Origin: Anaerolineae bacterium
GTDB taxonomy: Bacteria > Chloroflexota > Anaerolineae > Aggregatilineales > Phototrophicaceae
DNA: 64,000 nt
Direction: 5' to 3'
Assembly (NCBI GenBank): GCA_022843385.1
Contig: JALHNT010000007.1
Location: 122,258-186,257, forward strand
The notes under the pieces are model-generated. The model was given only the letters and a program-made list of their open reading frames with translations. It had not been told where the DNA came from and did no database searches. The position numbers and the translations under genes are program-made. Positions 17,321-25,953 of the stretch are shown here, piece after piece; positions within the stretch are counted from its first letter, which is position 1, and the number at the start of each line of letters is the position of its first letter.

Positions 17321-19239
17321 GGCTGGCGGCGCTGCTGCTGGCGCTTTTCCTGACGCTGGCTCCGGCTCAGGCCCAACCAGGCGTGATCCGCGCCCCGCGC
17401 CTGGGCATCACCTTCATCAGTTCGCTCGATCATCCGGCCAATGAACGGCGTTACCAACAGGCGCTGCTGCTGGGAGCGGGTTGGAACCGCTGGCCGCTGT
17501 ACTGGGATCGGGTAGAGACGGCACCGGGCAGCTATAACTGGAGCAGCTATGACCGGTTGGTGACGGGCGATGTGGTGCATGGCCTCCGCACCAATGCCAT
17601 CCTGCTGGGGCGCCCGGGTTTCTTCGCTGATGGGGGCAGCATCAGCAATCTGGCCGCGCCGGCCTTCAGCGATGGCAGTGATACCCCCGGCGCAGGCAAG
17701 CTGCCCAACTCCGGCAATCCCTGGGCACTGTTCGTCTACGCGGCGGTGCAGCGCTATAAACCGGGCGGGCAACTGGCGCTCAACCAGGGCTGGCCGGCAG
17801 GAGCCGGAATCACGGTGTGGGAGGCGTGGAATGAACCCGACCTGCCGCTGTTCTGGACGGGGGGTGAGGCGGCCTATGCCCGGCTGCTCAAGCTGACGTA
17901 TCTGCTGGTCAAGCAGGCCGACCCGAACGCGAAGGTGATGTTCGGCGGGCTGGCCTATGGCAACCCGGATGAGAATGACTGGCTGGCGAAGACACTCAAC
18001 CTGATCGCGGCTGATCCGCAGCGCGACGCCTACAACTGGTACATGGACATCGTGGCCGTTCACAGCTACACCTATGCCCGGCGCACCGGACTGGTGGTGC
18101 GACGCATGATCGAGACGCTGGGGCGCTTCGGTCTGTCGCGTCCGGTGTGGGTCAACGAAAGCGGGGTCTCGGTCTGGGATGATTATCCCGGCCCGGTGTG
18201 GACGAGCGCCCGCCCGGAGGAACGCCGCTTCCGTGCCACCCAGGCGCAGCAGGCGGCGTTTGTGGTCGAAAGCACGGTTTATGCCTGGGCAGCCGGAGCC
18301 GATGTGGTCTTCATCCACCAGCTTTACGACGACTGCGGCGATGCCCCCGGCAACTTCCCCCCGCACAACGGCGAACTCTGCGGCGCACAGCCGACCTGCT
18401 CCGGCGATGCCTATGGCCTGTATCGCAACGAGCGCGGCGAGAGCTGCTTCAGCCAGCATCCCAACCCCGGCAGTCCCCGCCCGGCAGCCGCGGCTTTCTA
18501 CCGGCTGGCGCAGATTTTTGGCACGGCGACCTTCAATGATCCCAAGATCGAACGGCGTGGGAGCAGCGTGATCGCCTCGTTCATGCGCCCCACCACCGGC
18601 GAACGGGTGCTGGCGTTGTGGAACCGGACGCTGGAACCGCTGGAGGTGGACTTCCCGGCAGCCGGGAGCGCGGCGCTGGTCTACAGCCTCGACCAGCCGG
18701 AGTTCCGCCTGATCCCGGTCAACGGACGCTATTCGCTGGGGCTGCCACCGGCCACCCGCGATGACTTCCCCTACCTGCCGGTGGGCGAGATTTCCGGCAT
18801 CGGCGGGCCACCGCTGCTGCTGGTGGAACGACTCGACCCGGCGCTGGTGGCCGGTTTAACCCCCTCCCCGGTCGCCACCGTGATCCCGCTGGATGTCACG
18901 CCCGGCATCAGCATCACCCAGGTCGCCCGCCCGACGGTTGACCCGGCCTTTGACACACGCCCACCGGTCACGCGCCTGGAGCCGCTGCCAGAAGTCAGCC
19001 CGACGGTTTTCACTGTGCGCTGGAGCGCCGAGGATGACGGCGGCATTGATAAGTATCTGGTGTGGGTGCGGATTGATGAGGGCGAGTGGCAGCCCTGGCT
19101 GGAGACGCCCGGCACCGAGGGGCAGTACATCGGCCAGTCCGGCAGCGCCTATGCCTTCGCCGTGTGGGCGGTTGATCTGGCGGGCAACTGGTCGCTCAAC
19201 ACCGAACTCTCGGCGCAAGCGACTACGCGGGTGGAGTGA
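17317..19239 (+). CDS. Secreted clan GH-A glycoside hydrolase (GH39/GH5-like) with C-terminal Ig/FN3-like domain
   Basis: The ATG overlaps the kinase stop (ATGA), so translation is coupled. The 640-residue product has a signal peptide (LAALLLALFLTLAPAQAQ). A TIM barrel follows with the acid/base in WEAWNEPDLP (Glu173) and the nucleophile in VWVNESGVS (Glu281), both at the strand 4 and strand 7 positions expected for clan GH-A retaining enzymes. WPLYWDRVE near residue 50 is another clan signature. After about residue 400 comes an all-beta accessory part, a Pro/Thr linker (LTPSPVATVIPLDVTPG) and a final Ig/FN3-like domain (VFTVRWSAEDDGG...VDLAGNWS). It likely cleaves an extracellular polysaccharide; substrate and exact GH family are undetermined. 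It ends convergent with a propeller gene. Confidence 0.82.
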   Translation: MRLAALLLALFLTLAPAQAQPGVIRAPRLGITFISSLDHPANERRYQQALLLGAGWNRWPLYWDRVETAPGSYNWSSYDRLVTGDVVHGLRTNAILLGRPGFFADGGSISNLAAPAFSDGSDTPGAGKLPNSGNPWALFVYAAVQRYKPGGQLALNQGWPAGAGITVWEAWNEPDLPLFWTGGEAAYARLLKLTYLLVKQADPNAKVMFGGLAYGNPDENDWLAKTLNLIAADPQRDAYNWYMDIVAVHSYTYARRTGLVVRRMIETLGRFGLSRPVWVNESGVSVWDDYPGPVWTSARPEERRFRATQAQQAAFVVESTVYAWAAGADVVFIHQLYDDCGDAPGNFPPHNGELCGAQPTCSGDAYGLYRNERGESCFSQHPNPGSPRPAAAAFYRLAQIFGTATFNDPKIERRGSSVIASFMRPTTGERVLALWNRTLEPLEVDFPAAGSAALVYSLDQPEFRLIPVNGRYSLGLPPATRDDFPYLPVGEISGIGGPPLLLVERLDPALVAGLTPSPVATVIPLDVTPGISITQVARPTVDPAFDTRPPVTRLEPLPEVSPTVFTVRWSAEDDGGIDKYLVWVRIDEGEWQPWLETPGTEGQYIGQSGSAYAFAVWAVDLAGNWSLNTELSAQATTRVE

Positions 19240-19267
19240 ACGCGTTAGTGCTGGCGCGGCAGACATC

Positions 19268-21427
19268 TCACGGTATCGCGGTCGGGGTGGCCGTCGCCAG
19301 AATGCAGCCGTTACTACCGCTGTACAACGCGCAATCCTGGATGTTGCTTTCAATGCCGGTAAAGTATTCGGTCAGATTACTCGCGCCCAAAACTCGCACG
19401 TTCCACGCGAATTCTAGGCCTGCCCCTGAGTCGACGATAAAGTACAAACCTGAAGCTGGATACACAAGGTACGTGTGACGACTGCCGTCCCTTTCAATGG
19501 ATTCGTTGGCGATGGTTGGCGCTCCATACTCCTGTACGATTTGCTGGAGCGCGATGTTTACCGGAAGGATGATTTCAGCAACAATCTCATCAACGACAAT
19601 TACACCTACGCGAAACAAATTGTCGCGGGTATCGAGGTAGGGCATCAATGATGAAGGTATCCAGACATATTGCGTCTCAAAATCGCTCACTGGATTCGCT
19701 GTGTAGTTTATCCCTCGCGCTTGCAACAGCGCTTCCAACTCGGCCTGGGTCGTCACATTGGGCTGAATACCCTCCCAGCAGGAGACGATGCAGGTCGGCG
19801 CGTTGAAGGTCTGGCGCAGCGTGGGGATGGGGGTGTTGGTCGGCGTGGCTGTCGCCAGAATGCAGCCGTTACCGCCGCTGTACAACGCACAATCCTGGAT
19901 GTTGCTTTCGATGCCGGTAAAGTACTCGGTCAGATTGCCCGCACCCAGAACGCGCACGTTCCGCGCGAATTCTAGACCAAAGGCTGAGTTGACGATGAAG
20001 TACAAACCTGAAGCTGGATACACAAGGTATGTGTTACGACTGCCGTCCCTGTCAATGGATTCGTTCGCAATGGTCGGCGCTCCGTACTCCTGTACAATTT
20101 GCTGGAGTGCGATATTTACAGGAAGAATGATTTCAACAACAATCTCATCAACGACAATTACCCCTACTCGATAGAGGTTGTTGCGTGTATCGATGTATGG
20201 CATCCCCGATGAAGGTATCCAGACATATTCTGTCTCAAAATCGGTGACTGGATTTGCCAGGTAGTTTATCCCTCGCGCGTGCAACAGCGCTTCCAACTCG
20301 GCCTGGGTCGTCACATTGGGCTGAATACCCTCCCAGCAGGAGACGATGCAGGTCGGCGCGTTGAAGGTCTGGCGCAGCGTGGGGATGGGGGTGTTGGTTG
20401 GGGTGGCTGTTGGTGGCGTCACGACGGTTGGGATGGCTGATGTTGATGTGAGGAACGCTAGATTTGAGGTCGGCGACCAGGCAAAACCTTCCCCTAGAGT
20501 GAAGGTTTGCCCAGTATCGTACACAGCTAACTCGGTTCCATTCGCTGCATCGATAACCCGTATCTGATTATCATTTCCGTCCAGATACGCAATGAGATTG
20601 CGATCCGGGCTGACCTGCACGTACAGCGGCGCTCTCAAACCAGAGAGGACACGCACCGGTGAAGACGAACCGTTATCGAAAATGTAGATCTTCTGACCGA
20701 CACTGTTTGGCAAGAAAAGCTGATTGCTACCAACGACCCAAATCACATCGTCGAAATGGCCTTCAGCGGGAGACTGAAGTTCATAGCTGGCCGTTGGCGA
20801 AAGCACACCGGAGGTTGAGTCAAAAGGGTAAATAGCCGCAGTGCGTTCCAATACCACGATGGCCTGACTGTCTGGACGCCAAGCTAAATCCATTCCCATA
20901 ATCGGATATGGAATACTGCTCGTCTTAGTGAATGGAGGGGTGGTGCTCCAAATGCTGACTTCACGACGATAGACCGCTATGGCAATCCACTTGCCATCTG
21001 GACTCCAGCGAACCTGAGTAATCCCGGTATCATAGTTTCCCAGATTGGGCGACTGCTTGCGCCACTGGGTCCCGTCAAAGTTCCAGATGATTAAGCGACC
21101 ATCTGCGCCTGCCGAAGCTAGCCGATCCCCAGAGGGACTCCAACTCAATGATTTGAGATTATTGGTTTCATGACCCTCTAGACTCGCCAGATCAGCAACC
21201 AGTGACATATCACTGGAACGCCGGATTTCCAGAATCGGGGTGCTGATTGTGAAATTAGCATCACGTTTAATTCCACCCAGTGCAATCAGATTGCTGTCAG
21301 GGCTGAAAGCAATCGCATGAATTGATGTAATCATGGGCTGGGCAACGGTTGCTGAGACTGCGTTCATGAGGGATGCCCAGAAAATCACCAGAGCGACAAA
21401 CCTGAGCAACGCAGTGAGCCGCTGCAT
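19268..21427 (-). CDS. Exported WD40-type beta-propeller with two long tandem C-terminal domains
   Basis: ATG 21427 is chosen because AGGA lies 8 bases upstream and a signal-like segment (LLRFVALVIFWASLMNAVSA) follows directly; the frame is open for 25 more codons. The 719-residue product has WD40/TolB-like blades (IAFSPDSNLIALGG, LSWSPSGDRLASAG, VRWSPDGKWIAIA, FAWSPTSNLAFL) over about 30-340. It then has two copies of a 186-residue unit: a TPTNTPIPTLRQ linker, CIVSCWEGIQPNVTTQAELEALL, a mixed alpha/beta domain and a Cys-containing end (IQDCALYSG). The protein stops just after the beginning of a third linker (ATATPTAIP). C-x-x-C-W-x-G-I-x-P-x-V-T-T domains recur in Chloroflexota exported proteins. 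Function unknown. Confidence 0.85.
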   Translation of the reverse strand: MQRLTALLRFVALVIFWASLMNAVSATVAQPMITSIHAIAFSPDSNLIALGGIKRDANFTISTPILEIRRSSDMSLVADLASLEGHETNNLKSLSWSPSGDRLASAGADGRLIIWNFDGTQWRKQSPNLGNYDTGITQVRWSPDGKWIAIAVYRREVSIWSTTPPFTKTSSIPYPIMGMDLAWRPDSQAIVVLERTAAIYPFDSTSGVLSPTASYELQSPAEGHFDDVIWVVGSNQLFLPNSVGQKIYIFDNGSSSPVRVLSGLRAPLYVQVSPDRNLIAYLDGNDNQIRVIDAANGTELAVYDTGQTFTLGEGFAWSPTSNLAFLTSTSAIPTVVTPPTATPTNTPIPTLRQTFNAPTCIVSCWEGIQPNVTTQAELEALLHARGINYLANPVTDFETEYVWIPSSGMPYIDTRNNLYRVGVIVVDEIVVEIILPVNIALQQIVQEYGAPTIANESIDRDGSRNTYLVYPASGLYFIVNSAFGLEFARNVRVLGAGNLTEYFTGIESNIQDCALYSGGNGCILATATPTNTPIPTLRQTFNAPTCIVSCWEGIQPNVTTQAELEALLQARGINYTANPVSDFETQYVWIPSSLMPYLDTRDNLFRVGVIVVDEIVAEIILPVNIALQQIVQEYGAPTIANESIERDGSRHTYLVYPASGLYFIVDSGAGLEFAWNVRVLGASNLTEYFTGIESNIQDCALYSGSNGCILATATPTAIP
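19281..20396. repeat. 558-bp in-frame tandem repeat (two copies)
   Basis: 19281-19838 and 19839-20396 align at a constant offset of 558 bases, exactly 186 codons, with scattered single-base differences and no visible indel. Most differences are silent or conservative at the protein level. A few bases of a third unit remain at the 3' end of the gene (minus strand). The high nucleotide identity suggests recent duplication or ongoing homogenisation. Confidence 0.92.
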
Positions 21428-21647
21428 TGCAATTCCTGAAGTGACTTGTGTGCGATGAGCGTATGGAGATAACTGGCACGAGTTCGGGGCGAACGCTGAC
21501 ATGATTACCTCTCAAGAACTGTTGACTGATCGCCATCATACTACCATTAACAGCAATTTACCCGACGTTTACCCGACGCTGCCGGTTAGACGGGTGGATT
21601 GATGACGAGTGTCATGGGTCGGGTATGACGCGCAGAAGGAATCGAAA

Positions 21648-21669
21648 AGGACGCCCGCTTGAGCGTCCT
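21648..21669 (-). terminator. Rho-independent terminator of hsp20
   Basis: On the minus strand, AGGACGC (complement of 21663-21669) and GCGTCCT (complement of 21648-21654) form a 7-bp stem with an 8-base loop, followed by TTTTCG. It lies 64 bases past the hsp20 stop. The rest of the 230-base gap to the propeller gene shows no gene. Confidence 0.7.
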
Positions 21670-21732
21670 CGTTATCAGGGGCAGGTTATGCCCCTGCTTG
21701 CTGAGTTGGGGGCGACAGTCGCCCGCAACGGA

Positions 21733-22200
21733 TTAGTTCTTCGATTGCAGCAGCCCGCTGGTGCGGATCGGAATCTGGCGCGGCTGGGCTTCCGGCAGCT
21801 TGGGCAGCGTCAGGGTCAGCACGCCGTTCTCATAGGCGGCTTCGGCCTTGTCGCTATCCACCGACTGCGGCAGGGTAACGCTGCGGCTGAACTTGCCGTA
21901 GTAGCGTTCGCGCACCACGACCTTGCTGTTCTCATCGGCCTTCGGCTCCTGGATTTCGCCGCTGACGGTCAGCACGCCATTCTGAACCCGCACCTGGATG
22001 TCGTCCGGTTTCACGCCGGGCAGCGGCAGGGCGACGGTGTAGGCGGCATCCGTCTCATGAATATCGAGCGCCGGAGTCTCCAGGCCGCTGAAGCGGGGCA
22101 TGGTCGGCCAATCGCGCCACATCTCATCGAAAACCCGATCCATCGTGCGCTGCATCTCGGCCATTTCACGGAAGGGATTCCAACGAATTAAGTTTGACAT
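21733..22200 (-). CDS. Small heat-shock protein, Hsp20/alpha-crystallin family
   Basis: A 155-residue ATP-independent chaperone that holds unfolding proteins. The short N-terminal region (NLIRWNPFREMAEMQRTMDRVFDEMW) is typical of class A bacterial small HSPs. It is followed by the alpha-crystallin domain (about 45-140) with LPGVKPDDIQVRVQNGVLTV and the signature YENGVLTLTLPK (A/E-x-x-x-N-G-V-L). The C-terminal I-x-I motif is present as IPIRTS, used for oligomer assembly. GGAGG precedes the ATG by 7 bases. No CIRCE element was found upstream. It is divergent from vanZ. Confidence 0.95.
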   Translation of the reverse strand: MSNLIRWNPFREMAEMQRTMDRVFDEMWRDWPTMPRFSGLETPALDIHETDAAYTVALPLPGVKPDDIQVRVQNGVLTVSGEIQEPKADENSKVVVRERYYGKFSRSVTLPQSVDSDKAEAAYENGVLTLTLPKLPEAQPRQIPIRTSGLLQSKN

Positions 22201-22362
22201 CTTGATCCTCCATCAGTCTTACAGCTTCTGATAGCTGACTTCGACTATTACTATAATAAGGTCGTGTCAGAGGATTATCAGCGGAACGTCAGAAATGTGT
22301 CAGAGAAAATCGGTGGGCAGCCGTTGATTTCAATCTGACGTTTCGGGCATTACAATTGTTGC

Positions 22363-22794
22363 ATGATAATCACTCACCTCTCCCCCTATCTTCAACTGAC
22401 CCTGCGCCTGCCCGCATGGCTGCGCGGCCTGCTAACCACCGGCTATGTGATGCTGATGACGCTGGTGCTGATCCAACCCAGCGGTGAACCGGTGGTCGGG
22501 CCGGCAGCGCCACGCGGCTTCAACATGGGCTGGGAAATTTTCATGACCGGCTGCCATCTGGTGGCCTTCAGCCTGCTGACGGTGCTGCTGTGGTGGGCGC
22601 TGCTGCCCTCGCTGTCATGGCGACGGGCGCTGGTCATGGCGGTGCTGTTCGTCTGTGGCTACAGTTTCCTGACCGAAACGCTGCAAGCGCTGGTGCCGGA
22701 TCGCAGCGCGTCGTTGTTCGACCTGACGTGCAATTGCGGGGCGGCCTTGTGGGTGGCATGGCAGGTCAGCGAACGCCAGTCTGTGTTAAAATGA
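22363..22794 (+). CDS. VanZ-like membrane protein
   Basis: A 143-residue integral membrane protein with about four hydrophobic segments. Its C-terminal part GYSFLTETLQALVPDRSASLFDLTCNCGAALWVAW matches the VanZ signature (E-x-x-Q-x-x-x-P-x-R-x-x-x-x-x-D-x-x-x-N-x-x-G), with Cys next to the usual Asn. VanZ of the vancomycin cluster gives slight teicoplanin resistance, but most family members are unlinked to resistance and have unknown roles. There is no van cluster here. TACAAT lies only 6 bases before the ATG and no Shine-Dalgarno is visible, so leaderless translation is possible. Divergent from hsp20. Confidence 0.8.
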   Translation: MIITHLSPYLQLTLRLPAWLRGLLTTGYVMLMTLVLIQPSGEPVVGPAAPRGFNMGWEIFMTGCHLVAFSLLTVLLWWALLPSLSWRRALVMAVLFVCGYSFLTETLQALVPDRSASLFDLTCNCGAALWVAWQVSERQSVLK

Positions 22795-22896
22795 GGCCGG
22801 AATACAAGATGAACAGGGCTTACGCACTTGATGCCGGGTTTTCCTGTAGGAGCGCAATACTGAGGTTTGATCAATTGATTCGGCAATCGCTATGGG

Positions 22897-23014
22897 ATGC
22901 GGCGGACGTGCCGTTGCACGTCCCTACACCCATCGGTCGTGCGTAGGGACACCCAACGGGGTGTCCGCTGGTTCGCCAATCACAATGCCGATTTTAATTT
23001 ATCAATGGTCAATA
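22897..23014 (+). repeat. Interspersed double-hairpin repeat, copy 1
   Basis: About 118 bases shared with 31278-31415 in the same orientation. It contains two strong hairpins: GGACGTGC-CGTT-GCACGTCC (8-bp stem) and GGACACCC-AACG-GGGTGTCC (8-bp stem). They are separated by the conserved TACACCCATCGGTCGTGC. It fills most of the 307-base gap between vanZ and the lipoprotein gene, which holds no other recognised feature. It resembles REP-type or miniature non-autonomous elements; it does not encode a protein. Confidence 0.8.
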
Positions 23015-23101
23015 TGGCGCCCCTATATTCCCTTAATTGCGTAAGTCCTGGAGATCAATTGACCGCCGCTGGTCGCAACATTCGATGACAGTGTGGGTGG
23101 C

Positions 23102-24106
23102 ATGAACGCATCACGACTGACTCAACTGATACTGCTGCTCTGGCTGGTCCTGCTGACCGGGTGTGGAGCCGGCTCGCGCCAGGTCATCCCCACCGTGCGT
23201 CCGACGGTGACGCCGACCTTCACCCCCAGCCCAACCCGCACCCCCGGCTTCGATGCCACGCCGACCATCACGCCGCGCCCGCTGGTCAGCGGCCCGACGC
23301 CGACCTCGCTGTTCGGCCCGACCAGCACCGCCGTGGCTGCGCTGGCCTCGCCCACCCGCGTCCCCAACCCCAACGCGCCGCGCATCGAGTTCTTCACCAC
23401 CGACGCCCTCTCAGCAGCGCCGGGCGGTTCGGTGACGCTGTTCTGGTCGGTGCGGGGTGCGCGCGGTGCCGTGATCTACCGGTTGAATGCCCAGGGACAG
23501 CGCGGCAACCTGTGGAATGTGCCGCCCGATGGCAGCCTGAGCGTGAACATCAGCCGCCGCGACCGGGTTCAGGTGACCTTTCTGTTGAGCGTCGGCGAAG
23601 GCGATCTGATGACCGAGCAAACGCTGGTGATCCCGCTGTCCTGTCCCGATGCCTGGTTCTTCCAGCCCGCGCCGGATACCTGCCCGGCTGGCCCCTCCGA
23701 GCCGACCCAGATCATCGAGCAGCCCTTCGAGCGCGGGCGCATGGTCTACATTCAGAGCCGGGATCGGGTGTACGCCCTGTTCAACGACGAACGCGCCCCG
23801 GCCTGGATCAGCTTCGATAACCGCTTCCAGCCCGGCGTGGATCGGGAACTGGAGGAGAGCTTCGTCCCGCCGCCCGGCCTATACCAACCGCTGCGGATTC
23901 TGGGGTTCGTCTGGCGTGGCAGCGATGTCGTCCGCAACCGGCTGGGCTTGGGGGCGCTGGAAGAAACGCTGTTCGACGGTTTCATCCAGACCGTCGTCAC
24001 CGAAGGTCAGGAAAATCTGTATCTGAACAGCGCCGATGGCAGTGTGCTGCAACTGCTGCCGGAAGGCGCATCGTGGCAAATCATCGGCCTGCCGCCGGGG
24101 AGTTAA
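23102..24106 (+). CDS. Lipoprotein with Thr-Pro linker and Ig-like domain
   Basis: A 334-residue product from ATG 23102; a GTG three codons earlier is an alternative. It has a lipoprotein signal peptide with lipobox LLTGC (Cys21). A long disordered linker rich in T-P and V-T-P repeats (about 25-95) follows. A beta-sandwich begins PRIEFFTTDALSAAPGGSVTLFWSVRGA, the usual opening of CARDB/Ig-like extracellular domains of Chloroflexota. The C-terminal half (about 190-334) has no recognised family. It contains YIQSRDRVYALFNDERAPAW, similar to phrases found in cell-envelope sensors of this phylum, and one Cys in LSCPDAW. It sits 4 bases before the MscS gene, so the two are probably cotranscribed. 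Confidence 0.75.
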   Translation: MNASRLTQLILLLWLVLLTGCGAGSRQVIPTVRPTVTPTFTPSPTRTPGFDATPTITPRPLVSGPTPTSLFGPTSTAVAALASPTRVPNPNAPRIEFFTTDALSAAPGGSVTLFWSVRGARGAVIYRLNAQGQRGNLWNVPPDGSLSVNISRRDRVQVTFLLSVGEGDLMTEQTLVIPLSCPDAWFFQPAPDTCPAGPSEPTQIIEQPFERGRMVYIQSRDRVYALFNDERAPAWISFDNRFQPGVDRELEESFVPPPGLYQPLRILGFVWRGSDVVRNRLGLGALEETLFDGFIQTVVTEGQENLYLNSADGSVLQLLPEGASWQIIGLPPGS

Positions 24107-24110
24107 GCGT

Positions 24111-25232
24111 GTGATCGACCTGACGCAACTGTGGCAGGGACTACACCCGGACTGGCGCAACGCCATCGTGCGGGTTGGGCTGGCGGCCCTGGTCATCCTG
24201 GTGATCTGGTTGCTGCGGCGGCTGTTGACGGCTATCGTGGTCGCCCCACTGAAACGGGTGGCAGCCCGCACTGACGCCACCTGGGATGATGAGCTGATCG
24301 AGGGGATCAGCGGCCCGGCGCGTTTCCTCATCATCGCGCTGGGGTTAGCCATCGGCGCCGGCATCCTGCAAGTGGATGTCGAGACCAACACCTTCGTCCA
24401 GCATCTCATCCGCACCTTCATCATCTTCGCTCTGCTGCTGGCGGGTTATCGCGCTGTCAACATCTTTGCTCCCTCCAGCACGGCGCTGTTCCGTTTGACC
24501 GGCATCACCCTCAACGACCGCCTGATCCCCTTCATCCGTACCGCGGCCAAGCTGGTGCTGGCGGCGCTGGCGCTGGTCATCATCATTCAGGAATGGGGCT
24601 ACGATGTCAGCGGGCTGGTGGCTGGGCTGGGGCTGGGCGGTCTGGCGTTCTCGCTGGCAGCTAAAGATACGGTGGAGAACCTGTTCGGCTTCACTACGGT
24701 GGTCGGTGACCAGCCGTTCGTGGTCGGCGAGTTCATCAAGACGCCGGATGTCGAAGGCACGGTTGAACACGTCGGCATCCGTTCCACCCGCATCCGCCAG
24801 CTTGATCAGGCGTATGTCACCGTCCCCAACAGCAAACTGGCGAACGCCCCGGTGCTGAACTGGTCGCGCCTCTCCAAGCGCTGGATCGACCTGAAGCTCA
24901 TCATCGGCTACGACACCACCCGTGCCGAGATCACAACCTTTCTGGAGCGCACCCGTGAACTGCTGCTGTCACGCCCACTGATCGAGCCGAACTCGGTGTT
25001 CGTGCGGCTGGTGAACTTCGGCGAGAACGGGATGGAGGTGCTGGTGCGCGCCTATGTCATGCAGTCCGACTGGGTGATCTTCAGCGCCGAGAAAGAGACC
25101 ATTGCGCTGGACATCCTGGGCATCGTCGAGTCGCTCGATCTGCATCTGGCAACGCGCTCGGTGTTCCTGGAAAATCCGGGGCGGATGCGGCTAAACCTGG
25201 ATGATGAGCCAATCCACCGCCAGGAAGAATAA
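24111..25232 (+). CDS. MscS-family small-conductance mechanosensitive channel
   Basis: GTG 24111 is chosen as start: it follows the upstream stop by 4 bases and GGGGAG lies about 8 bases before it. The product has 373 residues. It has about four or five membrane helices (20-40, 60-90, 95-120, 140-180), then the pore helix TM3 and the beta domain with the MscS signature GLGGLAFSLAAKDTVENLFG, FVVGEFIKT and VPNSKLANAPVLNWSR. The Gly/Ala packing along TM3 that governs gating is evident. It probably opens on membrane tension to release osmolytes during hypo-osmotic shock. Coupling to a surface lipoprotein in the same transcript is unusual. Confidence 0.93.
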   Translation: MIDLTQLWQGLHPDWRNAIVRVGLAALVILVIWLLRRLLTAIVVAPLKRVAARTDATWDDELIEGISGPARFLIIALGLAIGAGILQVDVETNTFVQHLIRTFIIFALLLAGYRAVNIFAPSSTALFRLTGITLNDRLIPFIRTAAKLVLAALALVIIIQEWGYDVSGLVAGLGLGGLAFSLAAKDTVENLFGFTTVVGDQPFVVGEFIKTPDVEGTVEHVGIRSTRIRQLDQAYVTVPNSKLANAPVLNWSRLSKRWIDLKLIIGYDTTRAEITTFLERTRELLLSRPLIEPNSVFVRLVNFGENGMEVLVRAYVMQSDWVIFSAEKETIALDILGIVESLDLHLATRSVFLENPGRMRLNLDDEPIHRQEE

Positions 25233-25953
25233 GAAGAACCGACCACAGAGACACAGAGGACACAGAGAGCAAGCAGAGCCGTTTGATTCACACGATTCGT
25301 CAGATTCGTCAGATTCGCATCACTCCATATTTCAATTCGCGAATCTTGTGCCACCGTTTCCCCTCATTCGTTGCAAAAGTTGCAAATGTTGCAACTGCAT
25401 TCGACCCGTCTTATGCAACTGCGTTTTGTGTCGTCGTCGGACAGACAAAGACACAAAGACATAAAACCAACACAGAGGACACAGAGAACACAGAGCGAAG
25501 ACCGAGCAAAACTGCATAAAATTCGTCAAATACTGCAAATGCAACAGTCCCTTTTTTGCAGTTTGTGAGTCAGTCGTCAGTCGATAGTCAACAGGCATCA
25601 GAACAGTCCGAGAGAACACAGTGCCGAAAAGTCGTCAAAGTCGTCAAAGTCGTCAAAGTCAAAAGTGCATGTTGTGACTTTTGGCGTTCAGCTTTCAGCC
25701 ATCAGCTTTCAGTCTATTGACTGACGACTATCGACTGACCACTTCCTGTCCTCAGCATACGCCCATTCGCCGCGTTACGGGTGAACTTTTGGTAAACTTT
25801 TTGGTACGACTTAGCGCGAGTCAGCGCTAACCGTTTTGCGGGAGCGGATAGGTTAAGGCTGTCGGCGCGGGGTTAGAAAAGGGTTGGGGAAAATCAGGGT
25901 TGAGGGAGCGCGATTCGACGGGAACGGCTTTCGGCTGGATGGCAACCGAGACG
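25233..25953. repeat. Gene-free tract of short direct repeats
   Basis: No credible gene is seen in 721 bases. Instead there are clusters of short repeats: ACACAGAGGACACAGAG near 25246-25270 and again at 25470-25497; ATTCGTCAG three times near 25295-25315; GTTGCAAA-type units at 25371-25400; and GTCGTCAAA in a 10-base period at 25633-25662. Short inverted GACTATCGACTGA motifs lie near 25575 and 25728. The remainder to 25953 shows nothing recognisable. Confidence 0.8.

Noticed and set aside
17293..18459. A 388-codon open frame on the minus strand inside the glycoside hydrolase gene
   Set aside because: It covers a gene with intact catalytic residues and signal peptide, and its own translation has no recognisable domain or ribosome site.
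22324..22356. A sigma-70 promoter for vanZ (TTGATT...TACAAT)
   Set aside because: The spacing is 21 bases. Only the TACAAT close to the start codon is notable, so this is kept as a remark on possible leaderless translation and not as a feature.
25630..25665. Possible CRISPR array in the GTCGTCAAA repeats
   Set aside because: The period is about 10 bases with no spacers, and no cas gene is present.
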